A stretch of DNA of 64,000 bases from Daejeonia sp002484105 (GTDB lineage Bacteria; Bacteroidota; Bacteroidia; Flavobacteriales; Weeksellaceae), in assembly GCF_051175565.1 (NCBI RefSeq), contig NZ_CP195105.1, positions 2,170,001-2,234,000 of the forward strand, given 5' to 3'. Shown here in pieces: positions 46,525-53,542 of the stretch. The translations under genes and the position numbers were made by a program. The notes beneath the pieces are model-generated. The model searched no databases. It was given only the letters and a program-made list of their open reading frames with translations, and was not told the DNA's origin. The first letter of the stretch is position 1. Each line of letters begins with the position of its first letter.

Positions 46525-46546
46525 AATTTTCTGAATTAGGCAGCCA

Positions 46547-46819
46547 TTACATCCCTTTGGTCTTAGCTTCCCAAAATTCAGGCACAACAAAATATTTACA
46601 GTTATCGTGTCCGTGCCAGAAACAACCGTGTAAAAAAATTACGGTTTTAAATTTTTTCAGTATTATATCTGGTTTTCCTGGTAATTTTTTATCATATAGT
46701 CTGTAACGCAAACCATTTGCAAACAAAAACCTCCTTACCAGAAGTTCAGGCGTTGTGTCTTTCCCTCTGATCCGGCTCATATTATAGCTTCTCACTGCTT
46801 CGGAATGTACATCTGCCAT
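46547..46819 (-). CDS. very short patch repair endonuclease (Vsr), C-terminally truncated
   Basis: A 90-aa protein with the N-terminal two-thirds of Vsr: RSYNMSRIRGKDTTPELLVR, then GLRYRLYDKKLPGKPDIIL (catalytic Asp) and VIFLHGCFWHGHDNC (His and zinc Cys/His). Vsr enzymes are about 130-150 aa. Here the text jumps from YFVVP to EFWEAK, omitting a few expected residues, and stops soon after; the C-terminal zinc Cys and last helix are missing. Activity is doubtful. It is the first gene of the defence operon, 22 bp before HNH. Confidence 0.8.
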   Translation of the reverse strand: MADVHSEAVRSYNMSRIRGKDTTPELLVRRFLFANGLRYRLYDKKLPGKPDIILKKFKTVIFLHGCFWHGHDNCKYFVVPEFWEAKTKGM

Positions 46820-46823
46820 TGAA

Positions 46824-46853
46824 CAAAAATAAAAAAAAATATAAACCCATCAA
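46824..46853 (-). promoter_or_regulatory. promoter of the vsr-HNH-condensin operon
   Basis: On the minus strand ATTG (TTG at 46853-46851), exactly 19 bp spacer, then TATTTTTG (46831-46824), an excellent Bacteroidota -33/-7 match. It ends 4 bp before the vsr ATG, implying a leaderless transcript of all six genes. Confidence 0.7.
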
Positions 46854-47071
46854 TTCAATATGCCAACAAAATATTACTTTTTAAAAGTCATTTATTTGAA
46901 TTTTACAGACTCCTGAATGAAAACATCAGACATCAGACGCAGAACAGGGAAATCTGAGATGAGAGGTGCACAAAACCGGAAAACCAGTCCAACCACAGAA
47001 CACACTGAGATTTTTCACTGTGGACACGGATGAAGACAAGAAGACGTTTCGCCTCACAGAGAAATCACCTG

Positions 47072-48095
47072 AAATGAGAAAATGCCCACCCATATCCAGA
47101 GGGGCAAACACAGCTCCAAAGGAGCTGAACTCCAAAATAATGGCAGAGATTAATGAAGAGGAAGAAGGCGCAAACGCAGCTCCGAAGGAGCGGAATTAAT
47201 ATAGCCACGGGTGAAACCCGTGGTAAAAAGAGATTCGTATAAAATGCAATGGAAAAGGTACCAGTGTCATCATCCAAGCCTACAACCATTGGCAGAACAA
47301 AGAATCCGGACACAAGAACGGATCACATTAAATGAGAAAATGCCCACCCGGTATTCAATTCAGAAGAGCAAACACAACTCCAAAGGAGCTGAACTCCAAA
47401 ATGATGGCAGAGATTAATAAAGATGAAGAAGGCGCAAACGCAGCTCCGAAGGAGCGGAATTAATATAGCCACGGGTGAAACCCGTGGTAAAAAGAGATTC
47501 GTATAAAATGCAATGGAAAAGGTACCAGTGTCATCATCCAAGCCTACAACCATTGGCAGAACAAAGAATCCGGACACAAGAACGGATCACATTAAATGAG
47601 AAAATGCCCACCCCGTATTCAGAGGGGCAAACACAGCTCCAAAGGAGCGCAACTCCAAAATAATGGCAGAGATTAACGAAGAGGAAGAAAACACGAAGGC
47701 AGCTCCGAAGGAGCGGAACTCCAAAATAATGGCAGAGATTAATAAAGATGAAGAAGGCGCAAACGCAGCTCCGAAGGAGCTGAATTAATATAGCCATGGG
47801 TGAAACCCATGGTAAAAAGAGATTCGTATAAAATGCAATACAAAAGGTAACAGTGTCATCATCCAACCCTACAACCATTGGCAGAACAAAGAATCCTGAC
47901 ATAAGAACGGATCACATGGAATGAGAAAATGCCCACCCGGTATTCAATTCAGAAGAGCAAACACAACTCCAAAGGAGCGGAACTCCAAAATGATGGCAGA
48001 GATTAACGAAGAGGAAGAAAACAAAACGCAGCTCCGAAGGAGCTGAATTAATATAGCCATGGGTGAAACCCGTGGTAAAAAGAGATTCGTATAAA
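47072..48095. repeat. tandem array of 258-325 bp repeats with conserved hairpins
   Basis: Four units begin with AAATGAGAAAATGCCCACC-like sequence at 47072, 47330, 47594 and 47919; spacings are 258, 264 and 325 bp and the last unit is shorter. Units 1 and 2 are identical over most of their second half. Each holds GCTCC-RAA-GGAGC hairpins and, at 47205, 47469, 47794 and 48057, a second hairpin of the form CCAyGGG-TGAAA-CCCrTGG, followed by TAAAAAGAGATTCGTATAAA. Unit 3 contains one extra internal block. Nothing suggests coding. Confidence 0.9.
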
Positions 48096-48100
48096 AATTT

Positions 48101-48142
48101 TGGCGCGTATTTTTGGGACATCACCGCCAAAAATACGCGCCA
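48101..48142. repeat. 16-bp perfect inverted repeat
   Basis: TGGCGCGTATTTTTGG (48101-48116) and its exact complement (48127-48142) with a 10-nt spacer. It lies at the end of the repeat array, 50 bp downstream of the hemL stop, so it may also end hemL transcription. Confidence 0.85.
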
Positions 48143-48192
48143 GGACAATTCAGTGAAAAGGAACATGCACCGGTAGCCGATACACCTGCTTT

Positions 48193-49482
48193 TCAATTAT
48201 TATCATATTCCAGTTTGCGGACGGCTTCAAGTGTTTTGTCAATCTCCTGCTCTTTAATGGCATCAGAGATAAACCAGGTTTCAAAACCACTTGGCGGGAG
48301 ATAAACACCGTTTGCCAGCAACACATGGAAAAAGGTGTTGAAAAGTGCATGATTGGCATCGGCAGCATCTTCGAAATTTGAAACAGCCGTTTTGTGAAAA
48401 TACAATGACATCATAGAACCTTTCCTGTTGATCCTGTGCTGGATTCCCTTTTCGTTAAGGATTTTTCCGATTTCAAAATCAAGCGTTTCGGCAGTTTTGT
48501 TGATGCGGCTGTAGAATCCGGGATCATTTTTGATGAGCTGAAGCGTTTTCAGCCCGGCCCGCATCGCCAGCGGATTTCCACTGAGAGTTCCCGCCTGGTA
48601 GACTGCGCCATTGGGTGCAAGATGATCCATAATGTCCTTTCTTGCAGCAAAAGCACCCACGGGCAGGCCTCCTCCGATGACTTTCCCAAAGGTAACGATA
48701 TCCGCATCCACACCGAAAATTTCCTGTGCACCGCCGAACGACAATCGGAATCCGGTCATCACTTCATCAAAAATCAGCAGAGCACCATATTCTGTACAGA
48801 CGGTTCGCAGATTCTGCAGAAAATCATTTTCAGGAAGTACACATCCCATGTTTCCGGCGACAGGCTCCACTATTACTGCTGCGATTTCTTCTCCGATATT
48901 CCGAAAAATATCCCGCACCTGTTCGATATCATTATACCTTGCGAGAAGGGTATCTTTTGCTGTACCCGCCGTTACACCGGGCGAATTGGGGTTTCCGAAA
49001 GTGGCGGCACCACTTCCGGCTTTAATCAGAAAAGAATCGGAATGCCCGTGATAGCATCCTTCAAATTTGATAAACTTGTCGCGACCGGTATAGCCCCTTG
49101 CCAGACGAATGGCACTCATACAGGCTTCTGTTCCTGAAGAAACCATACGAATCTGGTCGATATTCGGGACGTTTTCTACAATCAGTTTAGCGATTTCGGT
49201 TTCGAGTTCTGTAGGGGTACCGAAAGAAAAACCGTTTTCTGCCTGTTTTTGGATTGCCGCAAGTACTTCCGGATGGGTATGTCCGAGAATTGCCGGCCCC
49301 CAGGAGTTGATATAGTCGATATACACACGGTTATCTTCATCGGTGAGGTAGGCTCCTACAGCCTTTTTCATGAATATGGGAACACCCCCTACTGATTTGA
49401 AAGCCCGCACGGGAGAATTCACGCCGCCGGGGATATAATTTTTGGCTTCGTCAAACAAAGCACTGCTTCTTTGATATTTCAT
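48193..49482 (-). CDS. hemL: glutamate-1-semialdehyde 2,1-aminomutase
   Basis: PLP enzyme that makes 5-aminolevulinate in the C5 heme pathway. The start YIPGGVNSPVRAFKSVGG is diagnostic; the cofactor Asp is in LIFDEVMTGFR and the Schiff-base Lys in TFGKVIGGGLPVGAF. Length 429 aa is standard. The intergenic 78 bp to the upstream LysM gene contains a CGGCGC/GCGCCG hairpin without a T-run. hemJ, a later heme gene, is 8 kb away in this window. Confidence 0.97.
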   Translation of the reverse strand: MKYQRSSALFDEAKNYIPGGVNSPVRAFKSVGGVPIFMKKAVGAYLTDEDNRVYIDYINSWGPAILGHTHPEVLAAIQKQAENGFSFGTPTELETEIAKLIVENVPNIDQIRMVSSGTEACMSAIRLARGYTGRDKFIKFEGCYHGHSDSFLIKAGSGAATFGNPNSPGVTAGTAKDTLLARYNDIEQVRDIFRNIGEEIAAVIVEPVAGNMGCVLPENDFLQNLRTVCTEYGALLIFDEVMTGFRLSFGGAQEIFGVDADIVTFGKVIGGGLPVGAFAARKDIMDHLAPNGAVYQAGTLSGNPLAMRAGLKTLQLIKNDPGFYSRINKTAETLDFEIGKILNEKGIQHRINRKGSMMSLYFHKTAVSNFEDAADANHALFNTFFHVLLANGVYLPPSGFETWFISDAIKEQEIDKTLEAVRKLEYDNN

Positions 49483-49560
49483 CGGATATTGAGATTGAAT
49501 AATTTACATACCACCGGCGCACCGGTCAGGGCGCGCCGTATATTTGTATTCCGGAACCGT

Positions 49561-50610
49561 TCAGGATCGTGGTTTTTTCTGCTGGAGATAGATAATCTGT
49601 CCTGCTTTGGGCTGTTGCCCTTCCTCCATTCTGTTTTTGGCATAAAGCTTATCGAGCTTGACACCAAATTTCTGGGAAATCAGATACATGGTTTCGCCTA
49701 CCTGAGCGCGGTAGGTAGGAACATTCCCGGAAGAGCCTTTGGATTCGAGAAATACAATGTCGTTTTTCTGCAGTCTGTCGCTGTTAAGATCGTTGAATTT
49801 ACGCAAGCGCCCAGCACTGAGTCCAAATTTTCTGGCGATAAAGTTCAGGTCTGTATCCGCAGGGACGACGACAAATCTGCGGCCGCCGTTCGGGTGATTT
49901 TTGATCAGGATGTTGTTCAGAAGTTCTTTCTCCGATTTTGTTTTTTCTACATGCTCCTGCTGCTGGGCATAGGAAGCCTGTGTATAGGGTACATTCAGTG
50001 TTACAGGCTGGGTTTTCACCTGGCTCTGGTCGAGCTGTGCCATGAAGATTCTGTCATTTTTCAGATCCGGATAGAGTTTCAGGACGGTATAGAGGACATC
50101 TTTGCTGCTGGTATTGTCGAATTCGTAGAGTTTGTATTTTTCAATTTTGCTGATCAGGATATGGGCATATTTCGGATTGGTAGCATAGCCAGCCTTTTTC
50201 AGTCCGTGTGCCCAGGCTCTGTAATCCCGCATATCGAGTCGGAAGAGTCCCACGTAATATTTTCTGTTGGCCAGGAAGATACTGTGGTCTTCGTACGACT
50301 TTCGGGGATCGTCATATACGCGGAAACATTCGTTGGGAGCATCGTCGTTGTGGCGCATGGTACGCCCCGTCCACTCGTCTTTGCATTTGATCCCGAAGTG
50401 GTTGTTGCCTTCACGTGCCAGCCGGCTCTGCCCGCCGCCCGTCTCCAGCAGTCCCTGTGCCAGTGTGATGGAAGCGGGGATTTTGTATTTCTCCATTTCC
50501 TCCACTGCATACGGTGCAAATTTCTGTATGTACTGATCTTCTGTTGCCCAGGTCTGAGCGGAAAATTTTACTAAAATTAAAAGGCCTGCCAATGCAAAAA
50601 GTCTTCTCAT
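49561..50610 (-). CDS. peptidoglycan glucosaminidase with LysM domains
   Basis: Exported cell-wall hydrolase of 349 aa. A signal peptide (LFALAGLLILVKFSAQ) precedes a glucosaminidase/lysozyme-like domain at about 25-170: SITLAQGLLETGGGQSRLA (catalytic Glu), NNHFGIKC and FRVYDDPRKSYEDHS. Two LysM-like peptidoglycan-binding motifs follow (VVPADTDLNFIARKFGLSAG; YRAQVGETMYLISQKFGV). It probably trims peptidoglycan in division or remodelling. It starts one base after the PLP enzyme gene ends. Confidence 0.92.
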   Translation of the reverse strand: MRRLFALAGLLILVKFSAQTWATEDQYIQKFAPYAVEEMEKYKIPASITLAQGLLETGGGQSRLAREGNNHFGIKCKDEWTGRTMRHNDDAPNECFRVYDDPRKSYEDHSIFLANRKYYVGLFRLDMRDYRAWAHGLKKAGYATNPKYAHILISKIEKYKLYEFDNTSSKDVLYTVLKLYPDLKNDRIFMAQLDQSQVKTQPVTLNVPYTQASYAQQQEHVEKTKSEKELLNNILIKNHPNGGRRFVVVPADTDLNFIARKFGLSAGRLRKFNDLNSDRLQKNDIVFLESKGSSGNVPTYRAQVGETMYLISQKFGVKLDKLYAKNRMEEGQQPKAGQIIYLQQKKPRS

Positions 50611-50611
50611 T

Positions 50612-51520
50612 TTACGGTAGATTTATTAAACTCTTTTTTTTCTTCTGCAGCATGGCTTCGATGCCGGCTTTTCCCTGCAGCCCTCCGGTATGGAATGCTA
50701 AAATACGGCTGCCAACGGGAAAATATCCACGGTCGATAAGTGCCGTAAGGTGCATCATCATTTTCCCGGTGTATATGGGATCCAGTGGAACGCCGTACTG
50801 TTCTTCAAAACTTTCTGTATAACGCAAAAGTTCGTCCGTTATTTTGCCGTAGCCTCTGCCCCATGCCTCTTTGAGCGTAAAATTCTTTCGCCCGGTGAAG
50901 GAAAGGATTCTGGTTTCGGTATCAGGATCATTCACGACCTTAAAACCTAGTACCTTCTGCCCTTCTTCAGCATATGTGGCAAGTCCGGCTACTGTACCTC
51001 CGGTTCCTACTGCGCTGCAAAGATAGTCAAAATCTTTTGTACGCCTGTCCAGCATATGCCGGATGCCCTTCACGGCCAGCGGATTGGTGCCTCCTTCAGG
51101 AAGGATCAGAGCATCGGGAAATCGTTCTGCAAAGCCCCTGCTTAGTTTCTCTTTGTCGCGGTATTCGGTACGGGATACGAAACAGAGCTCCATACCGTCG
51201 TTGTGTGCTTTGGAGAGCGTGGGATTGTCCGCCCAGAGGTCGGCCACTTCTTCGCCACGGATAATACCGGCTGTGGGCAACCCAAGATCCCTTCCGAGTG
51301 CGGCGACGGCAGCAATGTGGTTGGAGTAGGCACCTCCGAAGGTGATGAGCATTGGCGTTGCTTTGTTTTCGGCGATGTATGCCTGGATGTTGTAAAAGAG
51401 TTTCCAGTATTTGTTGCCGGAAATTTCAGGATGGATCAGGTCTTCCCGTTTTATATAAAGTTCCACTTGCGGGCTGTACGGTATTCTGACGATCGGAATA
51501 TGGATATGCGGTATTTTCAT
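50612..51520 (-). CDS. ACC deaminase/D-cysteine desulfhydrase family protein
   Basis: Fold type II PLP enzyme of 302 aa. The Schiff-base Lys is in SGNKYWKLFYN, the substrate Ser/Asn loop in TFGGAYSNHIAAVAALG, and the phosphate loop in AVGTGGTVAG. Real ACC deaminase and D-cysteine desulfhydrase differ by a few residues I cannot settle by eye; the short length favours the general D-cysteine desulfhydrase-like group. It is 1 bp from the LysM gene, probably one transcript. Confidence 0.85.
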   Translation of the reverse strand: MKIPHIHIPIVRIPYSPQVELYIKREDLIHPEISGNKYWKLFYNIQAYIAENKATPMLITFGGAYSNHIAAVAALGRDLGLPTAGIIRGEEVADLWADNPTLSKAHNDGMELCFVSRTEYRDKEKLSRGFAERFPDALILPEGGTNPLAVKGIRHMLDRRTKDFDYLCSAVGTGGTVAGLATYAEEGQKVLGFKVVNDPDTETRILSFTGRKNFTLKEAWGRGYGKITDELLRYTESFEEQYGVPLDPIYTGKMMMHLTALIDRGYFPVGSRILAFHTGGLQGKAGIEAMLQKKKKSLINLP

Positions 51521-51889
51521 ACGACAATGATTACTGCAAGGTACGAAGTTTGGAAGGAACCTGTTTTAATTTTAACGAATTTTTGCGTTTGCCGTGAATT
51601 TAAAAGAAAGGGTTTGGAATTTTTTAAGAGAAATTATGAGGCGTGTACCAGAACAACGTCAAGTAAAGATTATGGTTATAAATCATGTCACAGCAGGCGT
51701 GGAAAGAGGTGTTTTGGCTTACAGATGGTATGAAGTTGTCTGAAAAGACTTCGGGAATGAAACATTTTCTGGATCTTGCCGACTTATTGAACAGCGCCCC
51801 CTTCACGCGCCCCGGATTGAACGGCATGTTTGAGCTCTTTTGCTGTTTTTATAAAAAAAAAAGCAAAAAGCGAGTAGTGAAAGCCGGAA
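51521..51889. other. gap with a G+C-rich patch, no clear gene
   Basis: About 370 bp between divergent genes. It holds short frames on both strands without protein-like features. A C/G-rich patch (51793-51824, containing GCGCCCCC and GCGCCCC) stands out from the A+T-rich rest, and near 51838-51868 CTTTTGCT can pair with AGCAAAAAG across an A/T-rich loop. A regulatory RNA is conceivable but unsupported. Confidence 0.4.
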
Positions 51890-52435
51890 ATGTGCGCCCA
51901 AAAGAGTATCTTCGTTACCTCAAAAAAAGGTATATTGACACAGAAGGAGAAAGAGTTTTCGCAACTGATCAAGGATAATCAAGGTCTGATTATCAAGATT
52001 TCGCGGCTCTATACGAACAGTCTGGAAGAGGAGGAAGATCTTTTTCAGGAAATTGTTCTGCAACTCTGGAAAAGCTATGAATCCTTCAAGGGAGATTCTA
52101 AAATATCGACCTGGATGTACCGCGTTGCTCTGAATACTGCTATCACCCTGTTCCGAAAGAAAAACCGGTCGCCACAAACAGACCGCCTGCAGGACTTCCA
52201 TCAGGGAAGCTATCCTCAGGAGGACGGGCAGGATGAGAAACAGCAGCAGATAGACCTGATGTATAAAGTCATCAAGATGCTCCCCAATGTGGAACGCGCC
52301 ATTGTGATGATGTACCTGGACGACCTTCCCTACCGCGAAATTGCAGGTAACCTTGGTATTTCGGAAGTGAACGCCCGTGTAAAGATGAACCGACTGAAGA
52401 AAACCCTAAAAGAACTGATGGAAAAATATGCCTGA
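51890..52435 (+). CDS. ECF-type RNA polymerase sigma factor
   Basis: Sigma-70 family member of about 180 aa. Region 2 is IIKISRLYTNSLEEEEDLFQ with the core-binding DLFQEIVLQLW and STWMYRVALNTAI; region 4 is MLPNVERAIVMMYLDDLPYR with the helix-turn-helix EIAGNLGISEVNARVKMNRL. ATG 51890 opens the frame, but a TTG at 51935 (LTQKEKEFSQLI) matches related N-termini better and may be the true start. Its stop overlaps the next gene by 8 bp; that membrane protein is the likely anti-sigma partner. Confidence 0.92.
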   Translation: MCAQKSIFVTSKKGILTQKEKEFSQLIKDNQGLIIKISRLYTNSLEEEEDLFQEIVLQLWKSYESFKGDSKISTWMYRVALNTAITLFRKKNRSPQTDRLQDFHQGSYPQEDGQDEKQQQIDLMYKVIKMLPNVERAIVMMYLDDLPYREIAGNLGISEVNARVKMNRLKKTLKELMEKYA

Positions 52436-53108
52436 ATTTGATATTGACAGCTTGAAAAAATCGTGGCAGCAACAGCAGGTAACGCCCAAATACGACAGCA
52501 CAGAGATCCTCTCTATGCTGAACCGCAAGTCGCGCAATTATGTGAAATACATCCTGTGGATCAGTATTGCCGAATTTGCGCTGCTGCTGTTTCTCAATAC
52601 TTTCTATCTGATCCAGAACAACGAAAACAGCAATTTTATCCGTGTGATTGAACGCATGGGCATCCGAAAGACCTCTGCCCTGATCGACCGGTTTGACAGT
52701 ATGTATATGTGGATGAAGATCATCAGCCTGGGTGTAACGGCTTTTTTTGTAGCGAGATTCTACCAGAACTACCGCAGCATAAAAATTGAGGAAAACCTAA
52801 GACGCTTTATCTACCGTATTATCGCCTTCAAGAAAACGGTGAATGCCTTTATCATTCTGAATATTCTGCTTCTTGTCTTCTTTACCGTGATTCTTATTTC
52901 GTTTATCATCTCGCAGATGCACAGCCAGCACGTGAGTATGAGCAACGCAACTTTTGTAGGTTTTGTAACCGGCTCTATCATTGGTGTGCTGCTTTGTGTA
53001 CTGCTGATCTGGCTTTATTACCGACTGGTGTACGGCATCATTATGCACCGCTTATCCAAAAACCTGGCACAGCTTCAGGAAATAGAAAACCAGGAGAGTG
53101 AGGAGTAA
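52428..53108 (+). CDS. membrane protein, probable anti-sigma partner
   Basis: A 226-aa protein with a cytoplasmic N-terminus of about 40 residues (FDIDSLKKSWQQQQVTPKYD) and four hydrophobic segments near 42-62, 93-113, 135-160 and 170-195, ending in a charged tail. It overlaps the sigma gene by 8 bp, typical of sigma/anti-sigma pairs, and the DSLKKSWQ-type start is common in such flavobacterial partners. No zinc anti-sigma motif is seen, so the role is inferred from position. Confidence 0.72.
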   Translation: MPEFDIDSLKKSWQQQQVTPKYDSTEILSMLNRKSRNYVKYILWISIAEFALLLFLNTFYLIQNNENSNFIRVIERMGIRKTSALIDRFDSMYMWMKIISLGVTAFFVARFYQNYRSIKIEENLRRFIYRIIAFKKTVNAFIILNILLLVFFTVILISFIISQMHSQHVSMSNATFVGFVTGSIIGVLLCVLLIWLYYRLVYGIIMHRLSKNLAQLQEIENQESEE

Positions 53109-53193
53109 GTGCCTAAAATTGAGCAAACAAATTTGACTCCTACCTTTACAGGTGGATTATTCGTTCATTTGTTTTATATTTTTCTATAGGATC

Positions 53194-53526
53194 CTAAGGA
53201 TACGGTGCCATCTGTACTCTGATACCGTCAATTTCCTGTGTTATGGGAATCTGGCAGCCAAGGCGGGAATTGTCCTGTACATGAAAAGCTTCCCCCAACA
53301 TGGCATCTTCTTCGGCTTCCATTTCGGGAAGTTTTTCAGCCCCCTCCAGAACATAAATCTGGCAGGATGCACACATTGCCATTCCGCCGCATACCCCGAT
53401 GGTTCCGTCTTCGGCAAGTTCGTAGGCACGCATTACTTCCATGAGGTTCATGGACATATCGGTAGGTGCTACAATATCATGTTCTACCCCATCGCGATCC
53501 GTTATTTTCAAATTGATATCTGACAT
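53194..53526 (-). CDS. 2Fe-2S ferredoxin
   Basis: A 110-aa adrenodoxin-type ferredoxin. Cluster ligands are the Cys residues in GVCGGMAMCASC (C-x5-C-x2-C) and the fourth in RLGCQIP. The acidic surface EMEAEEDAML suits docking to a reductase. ATG 53526 (MSDINLKITD) is preferred over an upstream frame start at 53550, which overlaps the upstream reductase. It follows the FAD reductase gene by 16 bp, so the two should work as an electron-transfer pair. Confidence 0.93.
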   Translation of the reverse strand: MSDINLKITDRDGVEHDIVAPTDMSMNLMEVMRAYELAEDGTIGVCGGMAMCASCQIYVLEGAEKLPEMEAEEDAMLGEAFHVQDNSRLGCQIPITQEIDGIRVQMAPYP

Positions 53527-53542
53527 TTGGGCGGTTTTGGGG

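Larger units (their letters stand above)
46820..48192. other. 1.4 kb non-coding region holding a tandem repeat array
   Basis: 46820-47070 carries the operon promoter and unremarkable A+T-rich DNA. 47072-48095 is the repeat array and 48101-48142 a long inverted repeat. Open frames seen here on both strands recur because the DNA repeats; they have no protein-like composition, so no gene is called. Confidence 0.7.

Noticed and set aside
46524..46590. Longer HNH start at 46590
   Set aside because: It overlaps vsr in another frame; the extra 22 residues look like shifted Vsr coding DNA, and ATG 46524 gives the family N-terminus.
47065..47902. Three similar minus-strand frames of 82-122 codons beginning MSGFFVLPMVVGL
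   Set aside because: They recur because the DNA is tandemly repeated, are Cys/Phe/Leu-rich without domain structure, and cross the covarying hairpins. Treated as repeat DNA, not genes.
47072..48095. Possible CRISPR array
   Set aside because: The periodicity is about 260 bp, whole units are alike and there are no short unique spacers or cas genes.
51685..51978. 97-codon plus-strand frame before the sigma factor
   Set aside because: It overlaps the sigma gene in another frame and shows no protein-like conservation pattern.
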